NCBI GenBank assembly: GCA_021741285.1
Contig: JAIOYD010000005.1
Span: 1 to 18,391 of the forward strand
Length of the DNA stretch: 18,391 nt
Direction of reading: 5' to 3'
Source: Rickettsiaceae bacterium
Lineage (GTDB): Bacteria > Pseudomonadota > Alphaproteobacteria > Rickettsiales > Rickettsiaceae
Part shown: piece by piece, positions 6,301 through 14,400 of the stretch
How the letters are laid out: each line of letters opens with the position of its first letter
Numbering within the stretch: position 1 is the stretch's first letter
Notes under the pieces: model-generated
Told to the model about the DNA's origin: nothing
What the model saw: only the letters and a program-made list of their open reading frames with translations
Databases searched by the model: none
Program-made: the position numbers and the translations under genes

Positions 6301-8217
6301 TTATATTGTTTATCAAAAACAAAGTTATATGTTGTTGATCCAGTTTTGAATTTGGTTGTAAAAATCATTACACTTTCAAGTATTGCATCAGATATGTTAA
6401 TAAACTTAGACAATGGTGATGTTTATATAACATATGAAAATAATCCTATAATATCTATTTTTAATTATAAAAACGAATTTGTTAAAGACTTAATAACTCC
6501 ATCCACAAGTGATACAAAGACTGGAAAAATGGTATATAATGAATTTGAAAAAGACATCTATATAACAACAAATGCAGATATACTTATCAGAGTTGATGGG
6601 AAAACAAGAGATATACAAACATCTTACAACATACCACAATTAATGCTAACTTCTATATTCTACGAGCCTATAAATGAATCTATATATGTTTACGCTCAAT
6701 CTCAACTATGGAGAATAGATAATGGATTAGTTGCATCAGTTCCGAATATGAATATGAGTGAATTTGTAGACGTAATTTACAATAATCTTAGTGGAGAAAT
6801 GAATATCTCAGATAAAACATTTAAATTTAGATCGTTAAATCTAACAGATAATACAATAACTATTGATAAAAATCCTTCTATATATGGAAGAATAGCACTG
6901 AACCAATATGATGGTGGTGTTTATTTGGCATCAGATACAACAAATAAAATATGTGTGTTGGATGCTGCAAATGGAATGTCACTACATACAGAAACAACTC
7001 TAGAAATAAATAAAAAAATAATATACAACCCAGAAGATAAGTCAATATGGACTCTACAACCATCAATATCAAATTTATTTATAATAAAACCAACTGTTAA
7101 TAGTACAATTGAAATAACAGAATTAAATGGTAGTTTAATAGATGAAGGACAATTTGGAACTTTAAGTCCAGATTATGTAAAACCGAAAGATCTTTGGTTG
7201 ATGTCATATGAATGTGTTAGAAAACCAAGAGAAAATTTTGAGGGGGAAACTCCTGTAAAATATTATTGGAAGTGGTTGAATGACCAAAGTCCAGAATTTT
7301 TTATATACGATTTAAGTGGTGATCAATTGGAAAAAACCGGAAATTATACATACACTGGACCAAAACCATTTAAAGATGTACCACTTAATAAATACCCTAA
7401 TAAAGATATAGAAAAAACAAATTTACCAGAGTATCAACAAACAATATTTGACAAAATTGAGTATGAGTTGAACTATATAGACGATCAAGATGATATTTCA
7501 ACAGAAGCAACACCATTACAACTATTTTTAGGATTTAAAGCTTTAGAAGAGGGTGCATATTCATCATATCTACAATTATACAAAAAAGAAGAAGTTGAAT
7601 TTAGTATAATGGGTACAAAAAATAACATAATCTATTTCGAAACCATTGTAGAAAATAACTTTAAAACAGGAAGGATAAAACTTAACATGATGTCCGAAGA
7701 GACATTTATAGGAAGAGGTCTTAAAGTAGGACACTATTTGGAAATAATAATAAAGGATACAACAAATACAAAAAATAAATACTTATCTAATAACAATGGT
7801 TATATAGTTAAAATAAAAGAATTATATACAAAAACAATAATAGTAGATTTTTTCAATCAAAATCTGGATTTTCTTGAAAAGGAAAGTACAATTATATCAG
7901 AATATCCAACAACAGGTACGGAAACTTATTTAAAAACTACTTTTAGAGTAGTGGATAGAGAAATTGCTAGATTCAAAACTATTGGACAAACAGATATAGA
8001 AGATCCTAGATTTAAAATTGAATTGGGAAATGTTGGTAAAAACATTGGTCCAAACGAAGTGTTTATATTCAAAGATTATGACATATTAGAAGGTGGAATA
8101 GATTGGAACTTTTTAAACACTAAAAGAAAAGAGCTTCTTATGATGAAGCACTTAATATATCCGTATATAGGATCATATAAATCTATAATAAATGCAATAA
8201 ACTTTTTTTGGATATAA
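3397..8217 (+). CDS. Giant modular tail/baseplate-type structural protein (N-terminal 1606 aa, frame interrupted)
   Basis: This is 1606 aa of a protein that probably continues to about 2011 aa after the frame break at 8203-8209. The N-terminus (NHKSLVFFNKEGDYLNIKYN) resembles large structural proteins I have seen in Bacteroidetes phages with contractile tails; a baseplate role is inferred. A segment around residues 325-365 (YNNNVYQCVKSYTHDYS ... EYWG) looks like a CBM5/12-type aromatic carbohydrate-binding module. A glycine-rich hinge (GTGGGTGGGG, about 861-870) precedes residues about 890-1240. There, repeated strands with YVVDP, GDVYITY, KDIYIT and ESIYVYAQ have the periodicity of a beta-propeller (NHL/YVTN-like). 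The C-terminal quarter is mixed alpha/beta and stops at WI-TAA. No signal peptide or membrane segment is visible. It is transcribed alone on the plus strand, divergently from the Cys-rich operon. Possible roles are baseplate wedge, peripheral baseplate or receptor-contact protein. Confidence 0.85.
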   Translation: MSNHKSLVFFNKEGDYLNIKYNESVDRFEGDLLFHESSSDIYKTYGLYTMEHLPAFEYAVPGDLTLNKFQLFNEWGMHFYSGRQGTFSMVSIEPVNNDPSFYSKWIYGKDFERLFPIGTFIMFDSEFLEFQDTKKTYAIVGSKKDGVMILTDVDNATFESTYYVEYTNGSLTDIIVRGSNLLGVYNYIDKEYKNNISNWSEPDFYEKYYTGKRLNVIDSEKNDGVYTIKENDVTDAVHFEYYVKNVPADKNIIMELVSKTDVPKIYDGGLIISNGKIIFRNKSLFPKILKPGREFKIIGSGLNSNFLTISSLPDFKKISELVIYYEKEQVLYNNNVYQCVKSYTHDYSNTTTKNITPENTEYWGKPTYISVEQSLNDEVINNCQIYLTTDRLYFEQGYTQSSSVTLSMAAEKYKDDFNSINVDLYMNKGVLKADLMYPTKYAEVNFYHTETVSTCLANLGDRESFIVRKAIELLGKPNSLISTSALSFQEYSQLSTLYDNEVANCNSYLIGNTFQTNERLVEVKEQFTQELNYNYSENYKYNIVFTDLDEFGLKLTINKQTYEEEINWLYSGAAPDMERTIDRTLRNWLTRNYLKLKELGIIAELEYLGSYISPFFNAIVVRSEYPNIPIDINKIEVGTTADYHIEHSKVLFNEIGGNLEFKINNKPYEIQTIYGTFLDNTGTPVSATSSSAVVKLPDIPATLAAWVEEHGELLATYGIIVKNINNLLKFDVKRTDRRLDYTIKTGKLMLPGQTDYVITKKIKGNKGVIITGNEVKLIKEEANSSFEDAGFGTGRIISINNTPYPLQNIKYNLIGVDPKAMALKYEGPFWGLEKTPCKSSGFVTIAFNLGFGQTTCIDPGTGGGTGGGGTASSGPFNKTQYDSNFSTEGAFGVNYTTNTYESLNIDISGQLGVSNLVDIKYIQLANSIFVLGDNLSAIDAYTGIYLSTIYLTGNTDSIEMEFNTFNNYLYCLSKTKLYVVDPVLNLVVKIITLSSIASDMLINLDNGDVYITYENNPIISIFNYKNEFVKDLITPSTSDTKTGKMVYNEFEKDIYITTNADILIRVDGKTRDIQTSYNIPQLMLTSIFYEPINESIYVYAQSQLWRIDNGLVASVPNMNMSEFVDVIYNNLSGEMNISDKTFKFRSLNLTDNTITIDKNPSIYGRIALNQYDGGVYLASDTTNKICVLDAANGMSLHTETTLEINKKIIYNPEDKSIWTLQPSISNLFIIKPTVNSTIEITELNGSLIDEGQFGTLSPDYVKPKDLWLMSYECVRKPRENFEGETPVKYYWKWLNDQSPEFFIYDLSGDQLEKTGNYTYTGPKPFKDVPLNKYPNKDIEKTNLPEYQQTIFDKIEYELNYIDDQDDISTEATPLQLFLGFKALEEGAYSSYLQLYKKEEVEFSIMGTKNNIIYFETIVENNFKTGRIKLNMMSEETFIGRGLKVGHYLEIIIKDTTNTKNKYLSNNNGYIVKIKELYTKTIIVDFFNQNLDFLEKESTIISEYPTTGTETYLKTTFRVVDREIARFKTIGQTDIEDPRFKIELGNVGKNIGPNEVFIFKDYDILEGGIDWNFLNTKRKELLMMKHLIYPYIGSYKSIINAINFFWI
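8200..8217 (+). other. Frame break at a T7 run (indel or +1/-2 frameshift site)
   Basis: The upstream frame reads AAC TTT TTT TGG ATA TAA, ending at 8217. Dropping one T of the seven (8203-8209) gives AAC TTT TTT GGA TAT AAT GAT, which enters the long open frame continuing to 9433. The switch is +1 (or -2) relative to the upstream frame. Homopolymer indel, biological frameshift, polymerase slippage or programmed ribosomal frameshift would each produce this picture. Confidence 0.85.
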
Positions 8218-9433
8218 TGATTTACAACTAAATGAGTACTATAAAAATGTAGACGTAACTTCTGAAAATTTCTCAAAATTATTCAAAGTTGAGATACCTG
8301 ATATATTTGATAATAGCATAGAAGGATGGACAGAAAATGATTTTATAAAACACACTTTCCCAAATGAAAAATTTGAGGAAACAAATTTATTTAATCTAAC
8401 ATATCAAATAACAGACAAAGAAGGTACAAACTTATTGAAATATAGTTTAGATGAAATAACAATCAAATTACAAGGGTTAAAATTTTGGCTTAAGAGTAAT
8501 ATAATACCACTGACTCATAAAATATTAGATATAACAGGTCGTTCGTATTTCACAAGTGGAACTCAAATAACACACAGAGTACATGATATGAGAATAGTAA
8601 ATATTCGTGAAAATATGACACCAATAACATTCAAATTAAATGAAGCTTATTTAATGCCAGTAAATAGTGGTTCTACCGTCTATAATTGCGTATTAGATTT
8701 TTATACAATTATAGATGGGATAGGTGCAGATAAAAATCCAACAGGATTAGTAACACCACCAAAACCATATCATGAATATAAAGAACATTTAGAATTACCA
8801 GAATACTTTACAATAAAAATAAGAACATATAAAACATATAAAGAGTGGGCACCTTTTACAAATTACATGAAAGAGGATAAAATCATCTATTATGGTAAAA
8901 TATATGAATCAACAATTGACAATAATAAAATAAAAAGTCCGAGAAAACATGAAGATGTAACAGAATGGAACGCAAATAGTCAATATACAAAAACTAGTAT
9001 AGTAAAATATAATAAAGAATTATTTGTATATAGTGGACTTGGTGCTGTTGGATCAAGCACACCACCGGTTTTGGATCAAGGTGATAATCAAAATTGGTTA
9101 AATATAACAGAATGGAAAGAAATAAATTTGGAACCGGTACAAACAATTGATGAATATAGACAAATACCAATACCTCCAAAATTAGGAGCAACACATTCAA
9201 TTATTTCTATGAAAGAAAATGGTCCTCATAAAACACCACCAATCGCACCATTTAATTTTGCGATAGATTCTAACATAGATCCATTTATAGTGGTTGAAAT
9301 CACATCAGAAAACGGATATGGATCTGTATATAGAGATAGAAAAAACTATGAGATAAGAGGATTGAAAGACTTAGTGGATTCATCAGGAATGATGGATATA
9401 ATAGGACCATTTGAACCAATAAAACAAATTTGA
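8201..9433 (+). CDS. C-terminal part of the giant tail/baseplate-type protein (+1 frame)
   Basis: The frame is open from 8201 (after TAA at 8198) to TGA at 9431-9433, about 410 codons. It has no ATG until 8588; the TTG at 8435 is the earliest alternative start but has no ribosome-binding sequence. The translation GYNDLQLNEYYKNVDV joins naturally to INAINFF of the upstream frame, so this is best read as one gene. Two CBM5/12-like segments follow in tandem, roughly at 8845-8965 (KIIYYGKIYEST ... EW) and 8965-9120 (SIVKYNKELFVYSG ... NW ... EW). Each has the aromatic pattern of surface carbohydrate-binding modules, which would suit contact with a host glycan. The end (GYGSVYRDRKNYEIRGL) is compact. 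The gene stops 20 nt before a strong terminator. Confidence 0.8.
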   Translation, partial: TFFGYNDLQLNEYYKNVDVTSENFSKLFKVEIPDIFDNSIEGWTENDFIKHTFPNEKFEETNLFNLTYQITDKEGTNLLKYSLDEITIKLQGLKFWLKSNIIPLTHKILDITGRSYFTSGTQITHRVHDMRIVNIRENMTPITFKLNEAYLMPVNSGSTVYNCVLDFYTIIDGIGADKNPTGLVTPPKPYHEYKEHLELPEYFTIKIRTYKTYKEWAPFTNYMKEDKIIYYGKIYESTIDNNKIKSPRKHEDVTEWNANSQYTKTSIVKYNKELFVYSGLGAVGSSTPPVLDQGDNQNWLNITEWKEINLEPVQTIDEYRQIPIPPKLGATHSIISMKENGPHKTPPIAPFNFAIDSNIDPFIVVEITSENGYGSVYRDRKNYEIRGLKDLVDSSGMMDIIGPFEPIKQI

Positions 9434-9452
9434 TATAAAATATTTTATGTAT

Positions 9453-9489
9453 AAAAAAAAAGAGGATCTTAAAAGATCCTCTTTTTTTT
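9453..9489. terminator. Strong bidirectional intrinsic terminator
   Basis: The GC-containing stem is AGAGGATCTT (9461-9470) with AAGATCCTCT (9473-9482). It is flanked by an A-run (9453-9460) on the left and a T-run (9483-9489) on the right that extend the pairing. It gives a U-tract in both directions. It lies between the end of the giant plus-strand gene (9433) and the convergent 230-aa gene (stop at 9503), so it serves both. Confidence 0.95.
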
Positions 9490-9502
9490 ATTTACTATTC
9501 TA

Positions 9503-10195
9503 TTAGTTATTAGAAGTAGGTTCAACAACAGTTGCTTCTATAGTTTCAACCGTTTTAGTTTTTCTTTTCTTTTCGATTTTATCGACAATAACTCCTTCTT
9601 CAAATGAAGATACCCAATTTTGAATGTCAGTAGACAAACTTTTTGCATAAGAATCATAATAATTGAAAAGTTTACTAATTGATCCAATTCTCATTAAAAC
9701 TTCTGAGAAAGTATAAGAATCTTTAGTAAGACCTTTAACTTTATGTTTAGAAATTAAATGATAAATATAAGTGATTTCTGTAGCGTTTACAGGAAATGCA
9801 ACTAATTCTTTATCATTCGAATACTTAACGTCTCTCATTGTACCTAACAACTCTGTTAATTCAATTGCAAAGAATACGGTATTCACATCATATTCTAATT
9901 TTTGTAAAATTAAGTCTGTTAAGAATTTCCACTGAACTCTATTAAGGTGAAAATTATACTTAACATCTCTCAATGAATTAGTATATTCTTTCCATAACTC
10001 TTGTGATGTTTTATAAAGATTATCTTTATCTTCTTCACTTTTACCAGTACCATCATTATTAGTCATGAAATTCTCAATAGTTGAGATTTTATTATCTAAT
10101 AAAGTTTCATTAGAAGGATTAATTACTAAATTTTCAGTTTCATTTTCAAAGAATTTAATCTCTGGTTTTACTACGTTTGTTTCAATATTTGACAT
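9503..10195 (-). CDS. Hypothetical protein, last gene of the tape-measure operon
   Basis: I do not recognise this 230-aa protein. The first 75 residues are acidic and Asn-rich, probably disordered. Residues about 78-195 are predicted helical, with a hydrophobic core (KFLTDLILQKLEYDVNTVFF, then ELTELLGTMRDV). The C-terminus is a basic KKRKTK stretch followed by a Thr/Val/Glu tail. There is no membrane segment or catalytic motif. The start is 25 nt downstream of the 84-aa gene, with an A-rich leader (repeats of AAAAAT) and no Shine-Dalgarno sequence. Its place behind the tape measure gene suggests a tail assembly or baseplate-hub accessory role, as small chaperones are found in such positions in T4-like phages, but similarity to gp26 or gp51 is not visible. 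Confidence 0.8.
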   Translation of the reverse strand: MSNIETNVVKPEIKFFENETENLVINPSNETLLDNKISTIENFMTNNDGTGKSEEDKDNLYKTSQELWKEYTNSLRDVKYNFHLNRVQWKFLTDLILQKLEYDVNTVFFAIELTELLGTMRDVKYSNDKELVAFPVNATEITYIYHLISKHKVKGLTKDSYTFSEVLMRIGSISKLFNYYDSYAKSLSTDIQNWVSSFEEGVIVDKIEKKRKTKTVETIEATVVEPTSNN

Positions 10196-10220
10196 ATTTT
10201 TATTTTTATTTTTTTACAGA

Positions 10221-10475
10221 TTAACTGTTAATTCTTTCCGATCTTTTATTTAGATTAGAATCATTTAAATCCAAAGATTGTAGTGTTTCCAACTTATCTT
10301 TAGCATTTGTATATTTCTCAATCCATTTATCTTGCTCTTCCATCAAATCAGAGTGTTCTCCAATTGCCGCCAAATTATTATTTGATAAATAAAGTGCAAG
10401 GTTTGCCTCAGCTTCCGCCATTTCTGCCTCATATCTTTTTGATAGAGCAGTTAAATACTTATTTGTTAAACTCAT
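10221..10475 (-). CDS. Small coiled-coil hypothetical protein
   Basis: This 84-aa protein is almost entirely charged helix. Residues 10-30 are Ala/Glu-rich (SKRYEAEMAEAEANLALY) and 42-70 continue with a second heptad-like stretch (HSDLMEEQDKWIEKYTNAKD). Two antiparallel helices or a dimeric coiled coil are likely. There is no motif that gives function. It starts 2 nt after the stop of the 149-aa gene, so translational coupling is likely. Small coiled-coil proteins beside a tape measure gene are often tail assembly factors, but this is positional inference only. Confidence 0.75.
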   Translation of the reverse strand: MSLTNKYLTALSKRYEAEMAEAEANLALYLSNNNLAAIGEHSDLMEEQDKWIEKYTNAKDKLETLQSLDLNDSNLNKRSERINS

Positions 10476-10477
10476 AA

Positions 10478-10927
10478 TTAAATAATAAATTCTTCATCCG
10501 TTTTTTTAACATCTTTTTGTTGTTCGGAATAAAGTTCTTCAACTTTATTCGCTCTAGCTACTTTCTCAACACCATATTTATTAACAATAGATGAAAATGT
10601 GTTTAAATCAGTTCCAACTAATTTAATTTTACCACTCTCCATATTAATGTTGATTTTATCAATCTCTTGTTCAATAAGAATTGTAATTGATTCATCATCA
10701 AAAACATTCAAAAGATCTTCATTGATTATGACTTTAAGTTCTTTTCTAAGAACAAATGCAAAATCATCTGATATTTTAGCAACTTTGATTAATTGTTTTT
10801 GCTTAGAGCTTCCAATAAATTGGAAACCAACGTTTACAGGAAATGACTTCTTATTGAAGACATCCATAAAAAGTTCTTCTGTTGTTTCGTCTAACTTATA
10901 GAACGCTTCTGTTGTTTCTTTTGCCAT
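10478..10927 (-). CDS. Conserved phage hypothetical protein (149 aa)
   Basis: The protein begins with a helical, acidic stretch. It continues with strands (FPVNVGFQFIGSS) and a LRKELKVIINEDLLNVFDDE block. Next is a helix ILIEQEIDKI (about 83-92), then GKIKLVGTDLNTFSSIVNKYG and a helical tail VARANKVEELYSEQQKD. I recall close relatives in many Bacteroidetes phages, annotated only as hypothetical. The ILIEQEIDKI helix sits where putative phage metallopeptidases would carry an HExxH helix; here the first His is Gln and the second is Lys, so an inactive relative is conceivable but weakly supported. An exact TATAAATA lies 26 nt upstream of the ATG. This gene and the two downstream genes form a tight unit. 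Confidence 0.8.
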   Translation of the reverse strand: MAKETTEAFYKLDETTEELFMDVFNKKSFPVNVGFQFIGSSKQKQLIKVAKISDDFAFVLRKELKVIINEDLLNVFDDESITILIEQEIDKININMESGKIKLVGTDLNTFSSIVNKYGVEKVARANKVEELYSEQQKDVKKTDEEFII

Positions 10928-10953
10928 ATTTAATATAATTTAATTTATGTTTT

Positions 10954-10961
10954 TATTTATA
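10954..10961 (-). promoter_or_regulatory. Putative T4-late-type promoter box (TATAAATA) within the tape-measure operon
   Basis: An exact TATAAATA on the minus strand lies in the 54-nt gap after the 144-aa gene, 26 nt upstream of the ATG at 10927. The spacing suits a short leader. It would let the 149-, 84- and 230-aa genes be expressed apart from the long tape measure transcript. Confidence 0.45.
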
Positions 10962-10981
10962 ATCTTTATTGTTAAAAAAGT

Positions 10982-11416
10982 TTAGATGAATGCCAAAATT
11001 GTCCCAACTAAGGTCATTATACCGATAATTGGATAAACTCTCCAATACAATTTATCATAATATTCATTACTTCTGAAAAGAGAATATCCTATAATAACCA
11101 AATAGGAATATTTATCAACCTTTCTGACTTCATAAAAACTAAGAAGTTCTCCAAGTCCTTTCAGTGTTAAAAAACGAGTAATCTCCGAAGAATATTCTTT
11201 TATATAATTTTCAGATATACGATCTATATCCGATTTTTTCAAAGAAAATGCATCACCTATTATTTCTTCAGGAATATTTAGAACCGTGTACATTCTTTTC
11301 GCTTTATCGATTCTAAGACCAAATGATTGTTCAATCTCATCACGATTTTCTTTTAAAACTTTTTTGTAAAGAGAGAAAAGTTTTAATTTTTTTAAGATAA
11401 AAATATTATTATTCAT
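10982..11416 (-). CDS. Hypothetical protein with C-terminal membrane anchor
   Basis: This 144-aa protein is basic and helical at the N-terminus (ILKKLKLFSLYKKVLKEN). It has a central region with FGLRIDKAKRMYTVLNIP and SLKKSDIDRISENYIKEY, and a last segment of about 18 hydrophobic residues (YPIIGIMTLVGTILAFI) that fits a single tail-anchor helix. Relatives appear in other AT-rich Bacteroidetes phages as hypothetical proteins. Being directly downstream of the tape measure gene (30-nt gap), it may act in tail or injection functions at the host membrane; that is inference. The ATG at 11416 is preceded by a TTATATAATAG stretch and no Shine-Dalgarno sequence. Short overlap with neighbours is absent. 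Confidence 0.8.
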   Translation of the reverse strand: MNNNIFILKKLKLFSLYKKVLKENRDEIEQSFGLRIDKAKRMYTVLNIPEEIIGDAFSLKKSDIDRISENYIKEYSSEITRFLTLKGLGELLSFYEVRKVDKYSYLVIIGYSLFRSNEYYDKLYWRVYPIIGIMTLVGTILAFI

Positions 11417-11446
11417 ATCTATTATATAAATAATATTTAAAATGTT

Positions 11447-14400
11447 TTATTGTAATTTAGAACCTTTTTTGTCACCCAGTTTTTCAACCATAACCGTATC
11501 AATATTAGATCCAGGACCAATTTTATCATTCAGTTCTCTAAGCATATCAATTATTTTATCATTTTGCGCGTGAATATCACCATATTTACCTAACTTAACC
11601 CTTTCCGTGGAAGATTTAGTACTTTTAGAATTAACAGGATTAATGTTAACTGCACTACGCATAGCATTTGCCGCAGATCCAACCGCAGATCCGATAGCAC
11701 CACCAACAGAACTGAAAACTCCCTTACTATCAGTTTTTGTATTTATTCGAGACATTCTTTCCATCTGAGATAACTTTTTATCATTTATATTATTCATCGC
11801 AGAACCCATCTTAGTTATAGAAGATGCCAACTTATCATATGCCTTAGAAAGTAAAATCATACCATTTGCCATATTAGTCATAGGATCTCCCATAATCGCA
11901 CCTTTTATAAATGAACCTAATCCACCTTGTGAAGATTTTAACTTATTAGCAACTGCCATATAATAGAAAAGATTTGAAGAAACCGACTTCATGAAATTCG
12001 GATCTATTTTATTATTAAAATATTTAGCATTACCACCCACTATTTTTGCGGTTATTGCCATCTGCATTGCAAGACGATTTACATGAGAAATATCAACACT
12101 TTTCGTAAATGCACCACCTGCCATATCGTTTTTAATAAACTCACCCAGTGATTCATTTCGTATATCTCGCTTAATGGTCATTAAAGCCTCGATTTTTTTA
12201 GCCATTGTCGCATATCCTAATAAACTATGTGATAAATTAGAAACAAAACCAGTAGGCACTAAATAAGATAAATACTTTTTATTTTTATCCAAAATCTTGG
12301 CAGTTATTACCATTTGTACAACTAAATCCTTAACACCACTATCATTCATTAAAACACCAAAACTTCCTGCAACATAATCTGTCAATCTGGTATATCCTTT
12401 AATACCAATACTCAAATTAGGAACAAATAATGGATTTAAAATACTAGAAAGGTATTTGTTATTTTTAGATATGGCTTTACCAACCAAAATCATCGAATTA
12501 ACAACCTTCTTAGGACCGTTTAAGTCGGTATCTACAATAAAACTACTTATACCCGATGCCAAAAGAGTGTAAGATTTAATAGCCTTTGAAATGTTCCATG
12601 ACCAAGCCTTTGTAGGAGTGGAATCCCATTTTAGATTCGCCCATTCAAATGTTTGACCAACCGCAACAATACCACGAGCAATACCAACAATACCTTTAAT
12701 CATATTACCGACAACTTCATCACCAGATGAGAACATACCAACATCCTCACTCAATGCCTTAAATACCGGTGCAAATGCCTTCAATGCGGCACCGACACCC
12801 TGTCCCCATTTAACGGAAGGATATTTACCTTCTTCAAATTTAGAAGCATTTTTTTCAAAAACTCCAGCTGCTGCTATAATACCATGACTAACAGCAACAA
12901 CTGCCTTTGCAAAGTCCGCAGGTCCAACACCACCACCTTTTGACAAAAATCCAGGTGCATTTTCTAACAACATACCATAAACAGGAGCAAAAGCACCTAT
13001 AGCAAGTCCAATTCCTTCTGCCCAAGCTTTAGTAGGTCCTGGTTTCCAGACAGCCGCAAGTTTAGGATCACCAAAGAACTTAGCAGCCTCAACTATACCA
13101 CTAGATATAGTTTTTATAGCAATACCAAAATCTCCTGGTTTTATTTTACCACCAAAAATCGCATTAATAGCACCTGTTTGTAATACAAGAGAGTATACCT
13201 GACCAAAGGCACCAATCGCCAAAGAAACACCCTCCGCCCATTCTTTAGTAGGGCCATTTTTAAATACTCCACTATTCTTACTGAAAATATAACCAGTACT
13301 TACTATAGATTTGGCAACTTCTTTAACTGCCCAAGTACCATCTTTTATTATAAACTTTGGAAGCAAACCTAATACAGAAACTCCAACAGACCAAGCAGTC
13401 ATCAATAAACCAATAGTAATCGCCCATTCAGATCCAGGGAAATTCTTATACTTACCTCTAGAAATCATTCTATCAGTAGTCAATATAGATTTGGCAACTT
13501 CTTTAAGTGCCCAGATTCCATCTCTTACTATCATCTTAGGTAAAATACCAAGAACTGCCATACCGGCCGCATAACCAAGCATAAGTGCAGAAACCGTCAC
13601 AGACCATCCTATACCAGGATATTTCTCATATTTACCTTTACCAACCACTCTATCAGTAGTAACTATAGATTTGGCAACTTCTTTAAGTGCCCAGATTCCA
13701 TCTCTCACTATCATTTTAGGTAAGATACCAAGTGCGGCCATACCAACCGCATAACCAAGCATAAGCGCAGAAACCGTCACAGACCATCCTATACCAGGAT
13801 ACTTATCATATTTACCTTTACTAACTTCTTTATCGGTAGTAACTATAGATTTGGCAACTTCTTTAAGTGCTACTATTCCATCTTTTACTACTATTTTAGG
13901 TAAAATACCAAGTGCTGCCATTCCAATTGCATAACCAATCATAAGTGCAGATACACTCAGTGACCATGCTATACCAGGATATTTATCATATTTACCTTTA
14001 CTAACTTCTTTATCAGTGGTAACTATAGATTTAGCAACTTCTTTTATCGCATGTGCACCATCCTTTATTACAATCTTAGGCATTATACCTAATACAAGCA
14101 TGGCTGCACCAAATACAAGCATCAATCCACCAACCGTAAGTGACCAGCCTATACCAGGGTATTTGTCATATTTTCCTTTAGCTATAATGTGAGAAGACGC
14201 GGCAATAGATCCCGCCACAATAATAACGGCTACCGCACCTAATGCAATCGCAGCTAATCCAACTCCTGCAGTAAGTGCTATAACCACACCTAAACCAAGA
14301 ACCGCCAATCCAAAAATTAATATGGCAGTACCAGCACCCAACGACCAAGCTATACTTGGATATTTACCATATTGACCCATCCCAATAATATGAGAAGATA

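Noticed and set aside
4119..9200. Minus-strand open frames inside the giant gene (4119-4364, 5322-5573, 6078-6296, 6878-7072, 8076-8276, 8994-9200)
   Set aside because: All are antisense to the long structural gene, short, and without motifs; the one at 8076-8276 spans the frame break and gives no better explanation for it.
8435..9433. Independent gene starting at TTG 8435
   Set aside because: The frame is open and coding-like upstream to 8201, TTG has no ribosome-binding support, and the protein joins directly to the preceding frame.
13280..14179. CRISPR-like array because of regularly spaced identical blocks
   Set aside because: The whole 180-bp unit is repeated and coding; there are no unique spacers or short palindromic repeats.
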